From Hydrogenophaga sp. (GTDB lineage: Bacteria; Pseudomonadota; Gammaproteobacteria; Burkholderiales; Burkholderiaceae): a stretch of DNA of 7,123 nucleotides. Numbering within the stretch: the stretch's first letter is position 1; every line of letters begins with the position of its first letter. The position numbers were made by a program, and so were the translations under genes. Shown in pieces: positions 1 to 6,455 of this stretch. The notes under the pieces were generated by a model. That model saw only the letters and a program-made list of their open reading frames with translations. It was not told the DNA's origin and did not search any database. The stretch is taken from positions 1 through 7,123 of the forward strand of contig JALOSH010000276.1 in assembly GCA_025458545.1 (NCBI GenBank), given 5' to 3'.

Positions 1-573
1 GTTCAGGCAGTGCTCGCACAGGCGCGGCAGGTACATCATGAAGGTGTTCTCGAACTGACCCATCATGTCTTTCTGGGTCTGCTCGAAACCGTCCAGGTTT
101 GCGTCCTTGCTGCGCTTGCTGAACTCGCCACCCAGGATCTCTTCCCAGTTCGGGCCCCATTCGATCTTTTCCATGCGCTTGCCAGTGATCAGCGAACGGG
201 GGCGCGCGGTGGGCGCGTGTTTCATCTCGGGTGCCGACTGCAGGTGGTCGTAGTCGAAGGTGAAGGGTTCGTAGTAGTCGTCGATCTGCGGCAGGTTGGG
301 GTTGCTGAAGATCTTCATCAGCAGCGACCACTTGCCACCTTGCTTGGGCACGATGGAGCCGTCGGCCTTGCGGACCCAGCCACCCTTCCACTTTTCCTGG
401 TTTTCCCACTCCTTGGGGTACCCAATGCCAGGCTTGGTCTCGACGTTGTTGAACCAGGCGTATTCCACCCCGGGGCGGCTGGTCCAGACCTGTTTGCAAG
501 TGACCGAGCAGGTGTGACAACCGATGCATTTGTCGAGGTTGAGCACCATGCCGATTTGTGCGCGTATCTTCAT
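1..573 (-). CDS. narH: Respiratory nitrate reductase beta subunit NarH, N-terminal 191 residues (runs off left edge)
   Basis: NarH is the Fe-S subunit of membrane-bound NarGHI. It carries electrons from the NarI hemes to NarG on the cytoplasmic face of the inner membrane. The visible 191 residues begin MKIRAQIGMVLNLDKCIGC, almost identical to my memory of E. coli NarH. The first ferredoxin-like cluster motif is C16-x2-C19-x2-C22-x3-C26. Further on are WFNNVETKPG, IDDYYEPF, ARPRSLITG and GPNWEE, then MYLPRLCEHCLN, whose C186 and C189 open the next cluster motif exactly at the window edge. E. coli NarH is about 512 residues, so more than 60% lies outside. The start is the ATG at 573-571, with GGAGA six bases upstream. 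Its first bases overlap the stop of the cupin gene as ATGA, which suggests translational coupling. Nothing visible suggests damage to this gene. Family assignment is essentially certain. Confidence 0.97.
   Translation of the reverse strand, partial: MKIRAQIGMVLNLDKCIGCHTCSVTCKQVWTSRPGVEYAWFNNVETKPGIGYPKEWENQEKWKGGWVRKADGSIVPKQGGKWSLLMKIFSNPNLPQIDDYYEPFTFDYDHLQSAPEMKHAPTARPRSLITGKRMEKIEWGPNWEEILGGEFSKRSKDANLDGFEQTQKDMMGQFENTFMMYLPRLCEHCLN
570..573 (-). other. ATGA start/stop overlap joining the cupin gene to narH
   Basis: On the minus strand the four bases read ATGA: ATG starts narH and TGA ends the cupin gene. Overlaps of this kind usually mean translational coupling, with the terminating ribosome reinitiating on the next gene. 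The narH ribosome binding site lies inside the last cupin codons, so the two genes cannot be separated without altering one of them. Confidence 0.9.
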
Positions 574-932
574 GGATTTTCTCCGAAATGGCGAGAGGGA
601 TTCGCGTGGGTGTTGATCAGGGTGAGCAGCACGGAGCTGCTTTCGAGTGCATGAACAGCGTGGGTCTCATCGGGTGGCAGGTGGCACAGATCGCCGGGGT
701 TCAGCGTCAGTTGACGACCCATGGTTTCAAAGACCACTTGACCTTCGAGGCACTGGATCACCAGTTGTTGAGGCACTCGGTGAGGCTTTAGCTGGTGTCC
801 GGCAGGCAGCACCAGGCGAGAGATCTGGAGATCGGGTTCTCGGACCAGGGTGAGCGATTGACCCGCAGGCCAATCGGCTCCCAGTGGTCCAGCGGCGATG
901 ACTTCGCCGGCGGTGGCATGTGGTTGCGCCAT
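570..932 (-). CDS. Small single-domain cupin protein between narG and narH
   Basis: This 120-residue protein fits one cupin beta-barrel; its substrate is unknown. It has no signal peptide or membrane segment, so it is probably cytoplasmic. Cupin motif 1 is recognisable but degenerate: G45, then K49-P-H51, Q55/Q56 and G64, where the classical form is HxH plus Glu. The first His is thus replaced by Lys and the Glu by Gln. Motif 2 is better kept: G80-D81, P86-x-D88, H91, followed by V93-H94. H51 and H91 remain as possible metal ligands, so metal may be bound weakly or not at all. The start is the ATG at 932, with GGGAGAG six bases upstream. The gene begins 16 bases after the narG stop and overlaps narH by 4 bases, so it is co-transcribed with them. 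It is not a NarJ, which is larger and helical. Possible roles are sensing a small ligand, redox metal chemistry, or help in assembling NarGH, all inferred only from position. Confidence 0.86.
   Translation of the reverse strand: MAQPHATAGEVIAAGPLGADWPAGQSLTLVREPDLQISRLVLPAGHQLKPHRVPQQLVIQCLEGQVVFETMGRQLTLNPGDLCHLPPDETHAVHALESSSVLLTLINTHANPSRHFGENP
580..584 (-). promoter_or_regulatory. Ribosome binding site of narH
   Basis: The minus strand reads GGAGA, then six bases, then the narH ATG. It lies within the codons for the cupin C-terminus (RHFGENP). It supports the chosen narH start, which also matches the conserved NarH N-terminus. Confidence 0.75.
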
Positions 933-938
933 GTTGTG

Positions 939-945
939 CTCTCCC
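939..945 (-). promoter_or_regulatory. Ribosome binding site of the cupin gene
   Basis: The minus strand reads GGGAGAG followed by six bases and the ATG at 932. The site falls in the 16-nt narG-cupin gap and touches nothing else. Its strength argues that the cupin gene is really translated rather than being a chance reading frame. Confidence 0.75.
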
Positions 946-948
946 GCT

Positions 949-3789
949 TCAGGGGTTCTCGCCCTGCGCCTGGTAGGCGCGCACCAGGTGGTCGTCGGCC
1001 GGTGTGTCGAGCCAGTCCACCTTGCTCATCTTGCGTACCACCACGAACTCGTCGCGGTTGGTGCCGATGGTTCCGTAGTAGTTGAAGCCGTAGCTCAGCT
1101 GCGCGTAGCCGCCGATCATGTGGGTAGGCTTCAAGACGATGCGGGTCACCGAGTTGTGGATGCCGCCGCGCACGCCGGTGATCTCGCTGCCTGGGGTGTT
1201 GATGATCTTCTCTTGCGAGTGGTACATCATCACCATGCCGTTATTGACGCGCTGGCTCACCACCGCACGTGCCGCCACGGCGCCGTTGATGTTGAACAGC
1301 TCGACCCAGTCGTTGTCCTGAATGCCCGCGCTCTTGGCGTCGTCTTCGCTCAGCCATACCACGGTGCCGCCCCGGTTCAGCGTGAGCATCATCAGGTTGT
1401 CGCTGTAGGTGGAGTGAATCCCCCACTTCTGGTGCGGCGTGATGAAATTCAGCTGAATCTCTTTGTTGCCGTTGGGCTTGATGTTGTAGATGCTGTTGGT
1501 GGTCTTCAGGTCCACCGGCGGGCGGTAGCTGCCGAAGCCTTCACCGAAAGCGATCATCCAGGGGTGGTCTTGGTAGAACTGCTGGCGACCGGTCAGCGTG
1601 CGCCATGGGATGTATTCGTGCACGTTGGTGTAACCGGCGTTGTAGCTCACCGTCTCGGACTCGATGCCGCTCCAGGTGGGCGAGCTGATGATCTTGCGCG
1701 GCTGCGCCTGGATGTCGCGGAAGCGGATCTTCTCGTCTTCGCGGTAGAGCGCCAGATGTGTGTGGTCGCGACCGGTCTGCTTGCCCAGCGCTTCCCAGGC
1801 CTTCACTGCCACGTGGCCATTGGTCTCGGGCGCCAGCTGCATGATGACTTCGCAGGCGTCGATATCGGTCACGATGCGTGGCATGCCCTCTGAAACACCG
1901 GCTTCCAGCGTCTTGCCGTTGAGCTGGCCGAGCTGTTCCACTTCGGTGCCGGTCTTCCAGCCGATGCCTTTGCCGCCGTTGCCCAGCTTGTCCAGCAGCG
2001 GCCCCAGGGCCGTGAAACGCTTGAAGGTGTTGGGGTAGTCGCGTTCGACCACCGCGATCTGCGGCGCGGTCTTGCCGGGCATCAGTTCACACTGGCCCTT
2101 CTTCCATTCCTTGACGTCAAAGGCCTGCGCCATTTCGCCAGGGGTGTCGTGCATGATGGGCGAGAGCACCACCTCTTTTTCCACGCCCAGGTGGCCGACG
2201 CAGACCTCGCTGAAGGTCTTGGCAAAGCCCTTGTAGATTTCCCAGTCCGAACGCGATTGCCACACTGGGTCCACCGCCGCGCTCAGCGGGTGGATGAAGG
2301 GGTGCATGTCGCTGGTGTTGAGGTCGTTCTTTTCGTACCAGCTGGCGGTCGGCAGCACGATGTCGGAGTACAGGCAGGTCGTGCTCATGCGGAAGTCGAG
2401 CGTGACCAGCAGGTCCAGCTTGCCTTGCGGCGCGTCCTTGTGCCACTTCACTTCGGCTGGCTTGGCGTCGTCCTTGCCCAGGTCCTTGCCCTGCACACCG
2501 TTCTCGGTGCCCAGCAGGTGCTTGCAGAAATACTCGTGGCCCTTGCCGCTGGAGCCCAACAGGTTGGACCGCCACACAAACATGTTGCGCGGCCAGTTCT
2601 GCGGTGCGTCCGGGTCTTCGCAGCTCATCTCCAGCGTGCCATCCTTGAGCGCCTTGACGACATAGTCCTTGGCGTCCAGGCCTGCGGCCTGAGCGTCTTT
2701 GACCACCTGCATCGGGTGGGTCTTGAGCTGCGGTGCGCTGGGCAACCAGCCCATGCGCTCGGCGCGCACGTTGAAGTCGATCATGCTGCCGCTGAAGGCG
2801 GCCTTGTCGGCTTTGCTCAGCGTGGGCGACACGATCTCTTCCATGCCGAGCTTCTCGTAGCGCCACTGGTCGGTGTGGGCGTAGAAGAAACTGGTGCTGT
2901 TCATCTGGCGCGGCGGGCGCACCCAGTCGGTGGCAAAGGCCAGCGGCACCCAGCCCGTTTGCGGGCGCAGTTTTTCCTGGCCCACGTAATGCGCCCAGCC
3001 GCCGCCGCTCTGGCCGATACAGCCGCACATCATCAACAGGTTGATGACGCCGCGGTAGTTCATGTCGGCGTGGTACCAGTGGTTCATGGCCGCGCCGATG
3101 ATCACCATGGACTTGCCGTGGGTCTTGTCGGCGTTGTCGGCAAACTGTCGCGCCACGGTGATGACCTGCTCGCGCGGCACACCGGTGATGCTTTCTTGCC
3201 AGGCGGGGGTGTAGGCCGCGTTGTCGTCGAAGTTTTTGGCACCACTGCCCAGACCGCGGTCGATACCGTACTGCGCGACCTGCAGGTCGAACACGGTGGC
3301 GACCATCGCGTAGCGTTCTTCACCCGCCTTGCCCAAGCGCAGCTGGACGGCTGGCACCTTGGCGTGGTTGATGTCGCCGTTCTGTGCGTTGGCGGTGAAG
3401 TTGGGGGTGTCGCGGCCGCCGAAGTATGGGAAGCCGACGTCCACCACCTGGGTCTCCTGCTCGCCGTCCTCGATCACCGAGAGCTTGAGTTTCACGTCGG
3501 TGTTGTTGCGTGCCTCTTTCGATTCCAGGTTCCACTTGCCTTCGCTGTCTTTCTCGCCATCGCGGCTAGGTTCGTTCCAGCGGAAACCGATGGAGCCGTT
3601 GGGCAGCACCGCTTTGCCAGCGGTGTCGAAGGCCACGGTTTTCCACTCGGGGTTGCTCTTCTGGCCCATCTGGCCGTTGAAGTCGCTGGCGCGCAGGTAG
3701 CGGTCGGGCACCATGGTCACCGTGCCATCGCAGGTCGGTGTAGCGGCGGGCGTAGTCGTCGAAGTAGCTGCTGCGCTGCCTGCCGCCAT
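949..3789 (-). CDS. narG: NarG C-terminal fragment (native from about position 3729)
   Basis: This is an open frame of 946 codons beginning at an ATG at 3789. The first 20 residues (Ala/Thr/Pro-rich) are the wrong frame of the N-terminal coding region. True NarG begins with the Asp codon at 3729-3727 and continues for 926 residues. Conserved blocks in order are FADNADKTHGKSM, NHWYHADMNYRGVIN, GQSGGGWAHYVGQEKLRPQ, NVRAERMGWLPSAPQL, NLLGSSGKGHEYF, STTCLYSDIVLPTASWYEK, TSDMHPFIHPLSAAVDP, GRDHTHLALYREDEKIRFRD, PRKIISSPTWSG, LTPHQ-like FITPHQKWGIHSTYSDNL and GFNYYGTIGTNRDEFVV. These form most of the Mo-bisMGD binding fold. No other stop or frame change occurs in the 926 codons, so the break is young or artefactual. 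The ATG at 3789 lacks a ribosome binding site, so independent translation seems unlikely. Confidence 0.8.
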   Translation of the reverse strand: MAAGSAAATSTTTPAATPTCDGTVTMVPDRYLRASDFNGQMGQKSNPEWKTVAFDTAGKAVLPNGSIGFRWNEPSRDGEKDSEGKWNLESKEARNNTDVKLKLSVIEDGEQETQVVDVGFPYFGGRDTPNFTANAQNGDINHAKVPAVQLRLGKAGEERYAMVATVFDLQVAQYGIDRGLGSGAKNFDDNAAYTPAWQESITGVPREQVITVARQFADNADKTHGKSMVIIGAAMNHWYHADMNYRGVINLLMMCGCIGQSGGGWAHYVGQEKLRPQTGWVPLAFATDWVRPPRQMNSTSFFYAHTDQWRYEKLGMEEIVSPTLSKADKAAFSGSMIDFNVRAERMGWLPSAPQLKTHPMQVVKDAQAAGLDAKDYVVKALKDGTLEMSCEDPDAPQNWPRNMFVWRSNLLGSSGKGHEYFCKHLLGTENGVQGKDLGKDDAKPAEVKWHKDAPQGKLDLLVTLDFRMSTTCLYSDIVLPTASWYEKNDLNTSDMHPFIHPLSAAVDPVWQSRSDWEIYKGFAKTFSEVCVGHLGVEKEVVLSPIMHDTPGEMAQAFDVKEWKKGQCELMPGKTAPQIAVVERDYPNTFKRFTALGPLLDKLGNGGKGIGWKTGTEVEQLGQLNGKTLEAGVSEGMPRIVTDIDACEVIMQLAPETNGHVAVKAWEALGKQTGRDHTHLALYREDEKIRFRDIQAQPRKIISSPTWSGIESETVSYNAGYTNVHEYIPWRTLTGRQQFYQDHPWMIAFGEGFGSYRPPVDLKTTNSIYNIKPNGNKEIQLNFITPHQKWGIHSTYSDNLMMLTLNRGGTVVWLSEDDAKSAGIQDNDWVELFNINGAVAARAVVSQRVNNGMVMMYHSQEKIINTPGSEITGVRGGIHNSVTRIVLKPTHMIGGYAQLSYGFNYYGTIGTNRDEFVVVRKMSKVDWLDTPADDHLVRAYQAQGENP

Positions 3790-4753
3790 CGGGGAAGTAA
3801 AACTCTTTCAGCGCCACATGGCCCATGGCCATGGCCAGCGCGGCGTCGGTGCCCTGCTTGGGGTGCATCCAGATGTCGGACAGCTTGGCCACTTCCGAAT
3901 AGTCGGGCGTGACCGCCACCGTCTTGCAACCCTTGTAGCGCACCTCGGTGAAGAAGTGGGCGTCGGGCGTGCGGGTCTGGGGCACGTTTGAACCCCAGGC
4001 GATGATGAACGAGCTGTTGTACCAGTCGGCCGACTCGGGCACGTCGGTCTGTTCGCCCCAGATCTGCGGGCTGGCTGGCGGCAGGTCGCAGTACCAGTCG
4101 TAGAAGCTCATGCACACGCCACCGATCAGCGACAGGTAGCGTGAACCAGCGGCGTAGCTCACCATGGACATGGCGGGGATCGGCGAGAAGCCGATGATCC
4201 GGTCGGCGCCGTGCTGCTTGATGGTGTAAACGTTGGCCGCTGCGATCAGCTGGTTGACCTCATCCCAGGAGCTGCGCACGAAGCCGCCCATGCCGCGCAC
4301 CTGCTGGTAGTCGCGCCGGGCTTCTGGGTTTTGCTGGATCAGCGCCCAGGCATCGACTGGGCTCTTGCTGACCTTGAGCGCCTCGCGCCAGCGTTCCAGC
4401 AGTCGGCCGCGCACCATGGGGTACTTCACCCGGTTCGCTGAGTACAGGTACCAGCTGTACGAGGCTCCGCGAGCGCAGCCGCGCGGCTCGTGGTTGGGCA
4501 TGTCCCAGCGGGTGCGAGGGTAGTCGGTCTGCTGGGTTTCCCAGGTCACGATACCGCCCTTGACGTAGATCTTCCACGAGCAGCTGCCGGTGCAGTTCAC
4601 GCCGTGGGTGCTGCGCACAATCTTGTCGTGCGCCCAGCGGTTGCGGTAGGCGTCTTCCCAGGTACGGTCTTCGTTGGTGGTCAGGCCGTGGTTGCCTGAG
4701 AAGGCTTCCTTCGGCAGGCTGAAGTGGGTGAGGCGGTCGAGAAAATGGCTCAT
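3566..4753 (-). CDS. narG: NarG N-terminal fragment (341 native residues plus 54 out-of-frame residues)
   Basis: This is the open frame a ribosome would follow from the narG start, 395 codons ending in TAG at 3568-3566. Residues 1-341 are genuine NarG. The FS0 cluster ligands appear as H50-x3-C54-x3-C58 and C93, in HGVNCTGSC and EPRGCARGASYSWYL. The molybdenum ligand equivalent to E. coli Asp222 is D223 in SFYDWYCDLPPAS. PESADWYNSS, WGSNVPQTRTPDAHFFTEV and PKQGTDAA follow. After L341 the sequence turns into Arg/Pro/His-rich nonsense (RWHGDHGARPLPARQ). The start is supported by GGAG six bases upstream and by a match to the E. coli N-terminus (FLDR...). The fragment holds FS0 and the Asp ligand but lacks most of the cofactor-binding domains, so on its own it should be inactive. 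It starts 46 bases after narK2 stops. Confidence 0.85.
   Translation of the reverse strand: MSHFLDRLTHFSLPKEAFSGNHGLTTNEDRTWEDAYRNRWAHDKIVRSTHGVNCTGSCSWKIYVKGGIVTWETQQTDYPRTRWDMPNHEPRGCARGASYSWYLYSANRVKYPMVRGRLLERWREALKVSKSPVDAWALIQQNPEARRDYQQVRGMGGFVRSSWDEVNQLIAAANVYTIKQHGADRIIGFSPIPAMSMVSYAAGSRYLSLIGGVCMSFYDWYCDLPPASPQIWGEQTDVPESADWYNSSFIIAWGSNVPQTRTPDAHFFTEVRYKGCKTVAVTPDYSEVAKLSDIWMHPKQGTDAALAMAMGHVALKEFYFPDGGRQRSSYFDDYARRYTDLRWHGDHGARPLPARQRLQRPDGPEEQPRVENRGLRHRWQSGAAQRLHRFPLERT
3727..3733 (-). other. Frame junction in narG
   Basis: On the minus strand the bases read CTG C GAT. CTG (Leu341) is the last codon in the N-terminal frame, GAT (Asp) is the first in the C-terminal frame, and the single C at 3730 belongs to neither. 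No homopolymer run sits at the join, so a simple run-length sequencing slip is not the obvious explanation. Missing homologous residues point to a deletion. Confidence 0.75.
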
Positions 4754-4759
4754 GGAGGT

Positions 4760-4763
4760 CTCC
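4760..4763 (-). promoter_or_regulatory. Ribosome binding site of narG
   Basis: The minus strand reads GGAG, then ACCTCC, then the narG ATG at 4753. It lies in the 46-nt gap after narK2. I see no FNR-type TTGAT-N4-ATCAA palindrome or strong terminator in that gap, so narG is most simply expressed from the promoter upstream of narK1. Confidence 0.7.
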
Positions 4764-4799
4764 GAAAAATGGGGTGTGACGCTTCGTGTGGGCGCAGGC

Positions 4800-6431
4800 T
4801 CAGGGGTTTTTGATCTCGGCGCCTTTGCGCAGGTAGAACCACCAGTTCAGCACCAGGCACAAGGCATAAAAGATCGCGAAGCCGTACATGGCGTATTGCG
4901 GCGTGCCGGCCTTGATCTGGGCGCCGATCACCACCGGTGCGATGAAGGCGCCGTAGGCGGCGACGGCCGAGGTCCAGCCCAGCACGGGGCCAGCCTGCTG
5001 CCGGTCGAAGATGACGCCGATGGTTCGGAAGGTCGAGCCGTTGCCGATGCCGCTGGCAAAGAACAGCACGATGAACAGGCCGATGAAGGCGGGGAAGTAC
5101 TGCTCGGGTGTGAACGAGCTGTAGGCCTGCATCATCACGTAGCCCACCGCTGCAGAGGCGAACACCATCACCACCGAAATCACCTGGGTGACGATGGAGC
5201 CACCGACCTTGTCACTGATCCAGCCGCCGATGGGGCGAACCGCCGCGCCCACGAACGGACCGATCCAAGCGTAGGTAAGAGCCGACGGCGCGTTGGGGTT
5301 CTTCAGCGTGTGGCTCATCAGGCCGGTGGCGGGATCGATCACGTGCTGGAAGCCGAAGATCACCGTGATGGCCAGTGGCAGCACCATCGAGAAGCCGATG
5401 AAGGAGCCGAAGGTGACGATGTACAGCGCGGTCAGCGACCAGGTGTGCTTGTTCCGAAAAATGGCGAACTGTTTGCTCACGCCCTCTTTCATGGGACCGA
5501 AGGCCGCCAGCTTCATCATCATCAGCGCGAGGATGATGTCCAGCGGGATCGCGACCCACATGTTCAGGATGCCCAGACCGGTAGGGGCTGGCAGGTACAG
5601 CCAGAGCATGAGGATGGCCGGGATGAAGGCCAGGGTGTAGAGGTAGGTGACCTTGGCGAACGCCACCAGCGGGTTGCCCGCATCGGGCGACACCGTTTTG
5701 AGGTTGTTCATGCCAAACCAGGCCAGGATCGACAGCGGCACCAGGGAGAACACCCAGGCAAAGCCGGCGTTCTGTATCCAGGTCGGTGTGCCGGCAGCGA
5801 TCTTGCCGAAGATCCAGCCACTGTCTTTCACCAGCGTCATCGACTCACCACCGAGGGCGCCCAGCAGCGGCAGCGTCATCACCAGCGGAATCACGATCTG
5901 CATGGTCGTCACACCGAAGTTGCCCAGGCCCGCGTTCAGGCCCAGCGCCGTGCCTTGCAGCCGCTTTGGAAAGAAGGTGCTGATGTTGGACATGCTGGAG
6001 GCAAAGTTGCCTCCGCCCACACCCGACCACAGCGCCAGCAGCTGAAACGCCCACAGAGGCCACTCGGGGTGCTGCAACGCGATGCCGGTGCCAATCGCCG
6101 GTGCCAGCAGCATGGCGGTGGTGAGAAAGATGGTGTTGCGGCCACCGGCCAGGCGCACCAGGAAGGACGCCGGGATGCGCATGGTGGCGCCAGAAATGCC
6201 GGAGATGGCGGTGAGCGTGAACAGCTCGGCCTGGGTGAAGGGGAAGCCCAGATTGAGCATCTGCACAGTGATGATCCCCCACATGCCCCAGACCGCGAAG
6301 CCGCACAGCAGCGCGGGCACCGAGATCCAGAGGTTGCGGTAGGCGATCTGTTTGCCGGTGCTGTTCCAGAAGCGCTCGTCTTCAGGGCGCCAGTCCTGGA
6401 CGTCGGCGCGGGAGGGTGTGTGGGTGTTCAT
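4800..6431 (-). CDS. narK2: NarK2-type nitrate/nitrite transporter (MFS)
   Basis: This 543-residue protein is an inner-membrane carrier of the nitrate/nitrite porter family, likely exchanging cytoplasmic nitrite for external nitrate. It has about twelve hydrophobic segments after a hydrophilic N-terminus of about 34 residues. R85 (in TMRIPASF) and R399 (in VRPIGGWISDK) match the two substrate-binding arginines of E. coli NarK (R89 and R305). The first nitrate signature is around residues 137-173 (SGVGGGNF to GLGNFG). The second is GIGNGSTF at 461-468, close to the E. coli NarK GIGSGSTF. The protein is about 80 residues longer than E. coli NarK. The extra length seems to lie at the N-terminus, around residues 205-230 (GWIFGKIAAGTPTW), and in the loop containing DPATGLMSHTLKN. 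The start is the ATG at 6431, 20 bases after the narK1 stop, although no clear Shine-Dalgarno sequence precedes it. The same frame stays open to 6881 as a shadow inside narK1. The transport mode is inferred from the subtype. Confidence 0.92.
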   Translation of the reverse strand: MNTHTPSRADVQDWRPEDERFWNSTGKQIAYRNLWISVPALLCGFAVWGMWGIITVQMLNLGFPFTQAELFTLTAISGISGATMRIPASFLVRLAGGRNTIFLTTAMLLAPAIGTGIALQHPEWPLWAFQLLALWSGVGGGNFASSMSNISTFFPKRLQGTALGLNAGLGNFGVTTMQIVIPLVMTLPLLGALGGESMTLVKDSGWIFGKIAAGTPTWIQNAGFAWVFSLVPLSILAWFGMNNLKTVSPDAGNPLVAFAKVTYLYTLAFIPAILMLWLYLPAPTGLGILNMWVAIPLDIILALMMMKLAAFGPMKEGVSKQFAIFRNKHTWSLTALYIVTFGSFIGFSMVLPLAITVIFGFQHVIDPATGLMSHTLKNPNAPSALTYAWIGPFVGAAVRPIGGWISDKVGGSIVTQVISVVMVFASAAVGYVMMQAYSSFTPEQYFPAFIGLFIVLFFASGIGNGSTFRTIGVIFDRQQAGPVLGWTSAVAAYGAFIAPVVIGAQIKAGTPQYAMYGFAIFYALCLVLNWWFYLRKGAEIKNP

Positions 6432-6438
6432 GATGGGG

Positions 6439-6455
6439 CTGACCGGAACGATCAG
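6439..6455 (-). other. Small hairpin at the narK1/narK2 junction
   Basis: In the transcript CUGAUC, a five-base loop GUUCC, then GGUCAG can form a six-pair stem (one U-G pair). The left arm contains the narK1 stop codon, and the right arm ends 7 bases before the narK2 ATG, where a ribosome binding site would normally lie. It could affect translational coupling. It is too short and lacks a U-tract to be a terminator, and may be chance. Confidence 0.35.

Larger units (their letters stand above)
949..4753 (-). pseudogene. narG: Respiratory nitrate reductase alpha subunit NarG, frame-broken near position 3730
   Basis: NarG is the catalytic subunit of NarGHI: it reduces nitrate to nitrite at a Mo-bisMGD cofactor and carries the FS0 [4Fe-4S] cluster. 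Both halves match NarG closely, but they lie in different frames. Codons 1-341 run from the ATG at 4753 to the CTG at 3733-3731 and end in RRYTDL. The homologous sequence resumes in another frame at 3729 with DGT, then VPDRYLRASDF and SNPEWKTVAFD, and runs to the TGA at 951-949. The total of 3805 bases is one more than a multiple of three. In E. coli NarG, as I recall it, YTDM is followed by PMLVMLEERDG. Here that segment (about nine residues or more) is absent, and the lone C at 3730 could be the first base of the lost Pro codon. This fits a deletion of 3n+2 bases. Read across the break the protein would be about 1267 residues (E. coli 1247). As written, no full-length NarG can be made. The cause is either a real mutation or an assembly error. 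Confidence 0.9.

Noticed and set aside
10..654. A 214-codon plus-strand open frame opposite narH and the cupin 3' end
   Set aside because: It is antisense to the conserved NarH N-terminus. The opposing gene explains the sequence fully.
898..1893. A 331-codon plus-strand open frame opposite the narG 3' end and the cupin start
   Set aside because: It is antisense to conserved NarG C-terminal blocks, has no family resemblance and no convincing ribosome binding site.
3707..3726. An inverted repeat GGCAC / GTGCC beside the narG frame junction, as a possible cause of the deletion or of programmed frameshifting
   Set aside because: The stem is only five pairs with a ten-base loop, and no slippery heptamer precedes it. 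Both sides also differ by missing homologous residues, which frameshifting cannot supply.
3787..3789. The ATG at 3789 as a genuine start for a separately made NarG C-terminal subunit (split NarG)
   Set aside because: It has no ribosome binding site, its first 20 residues are the wrong frame of conserved NarG sequence, and NarG is known as one polypeptide.
2149..3912. A 587-codon plus-strand open frame opposite narG
   Set aside because: It is entirely antisense to conserved NarG coding sequence and its product is rich in Val, Ala, His and Leu without motifs. Same third-position bias artefact.
4754..4799. Possible internal promoter or FNR site between narK2 and narG
   Set aside because: The 46 bases contain no TTGAT-N4-ATCAA-like palindrome and no plausible -35/-10 pair, only a ribosome binding site.
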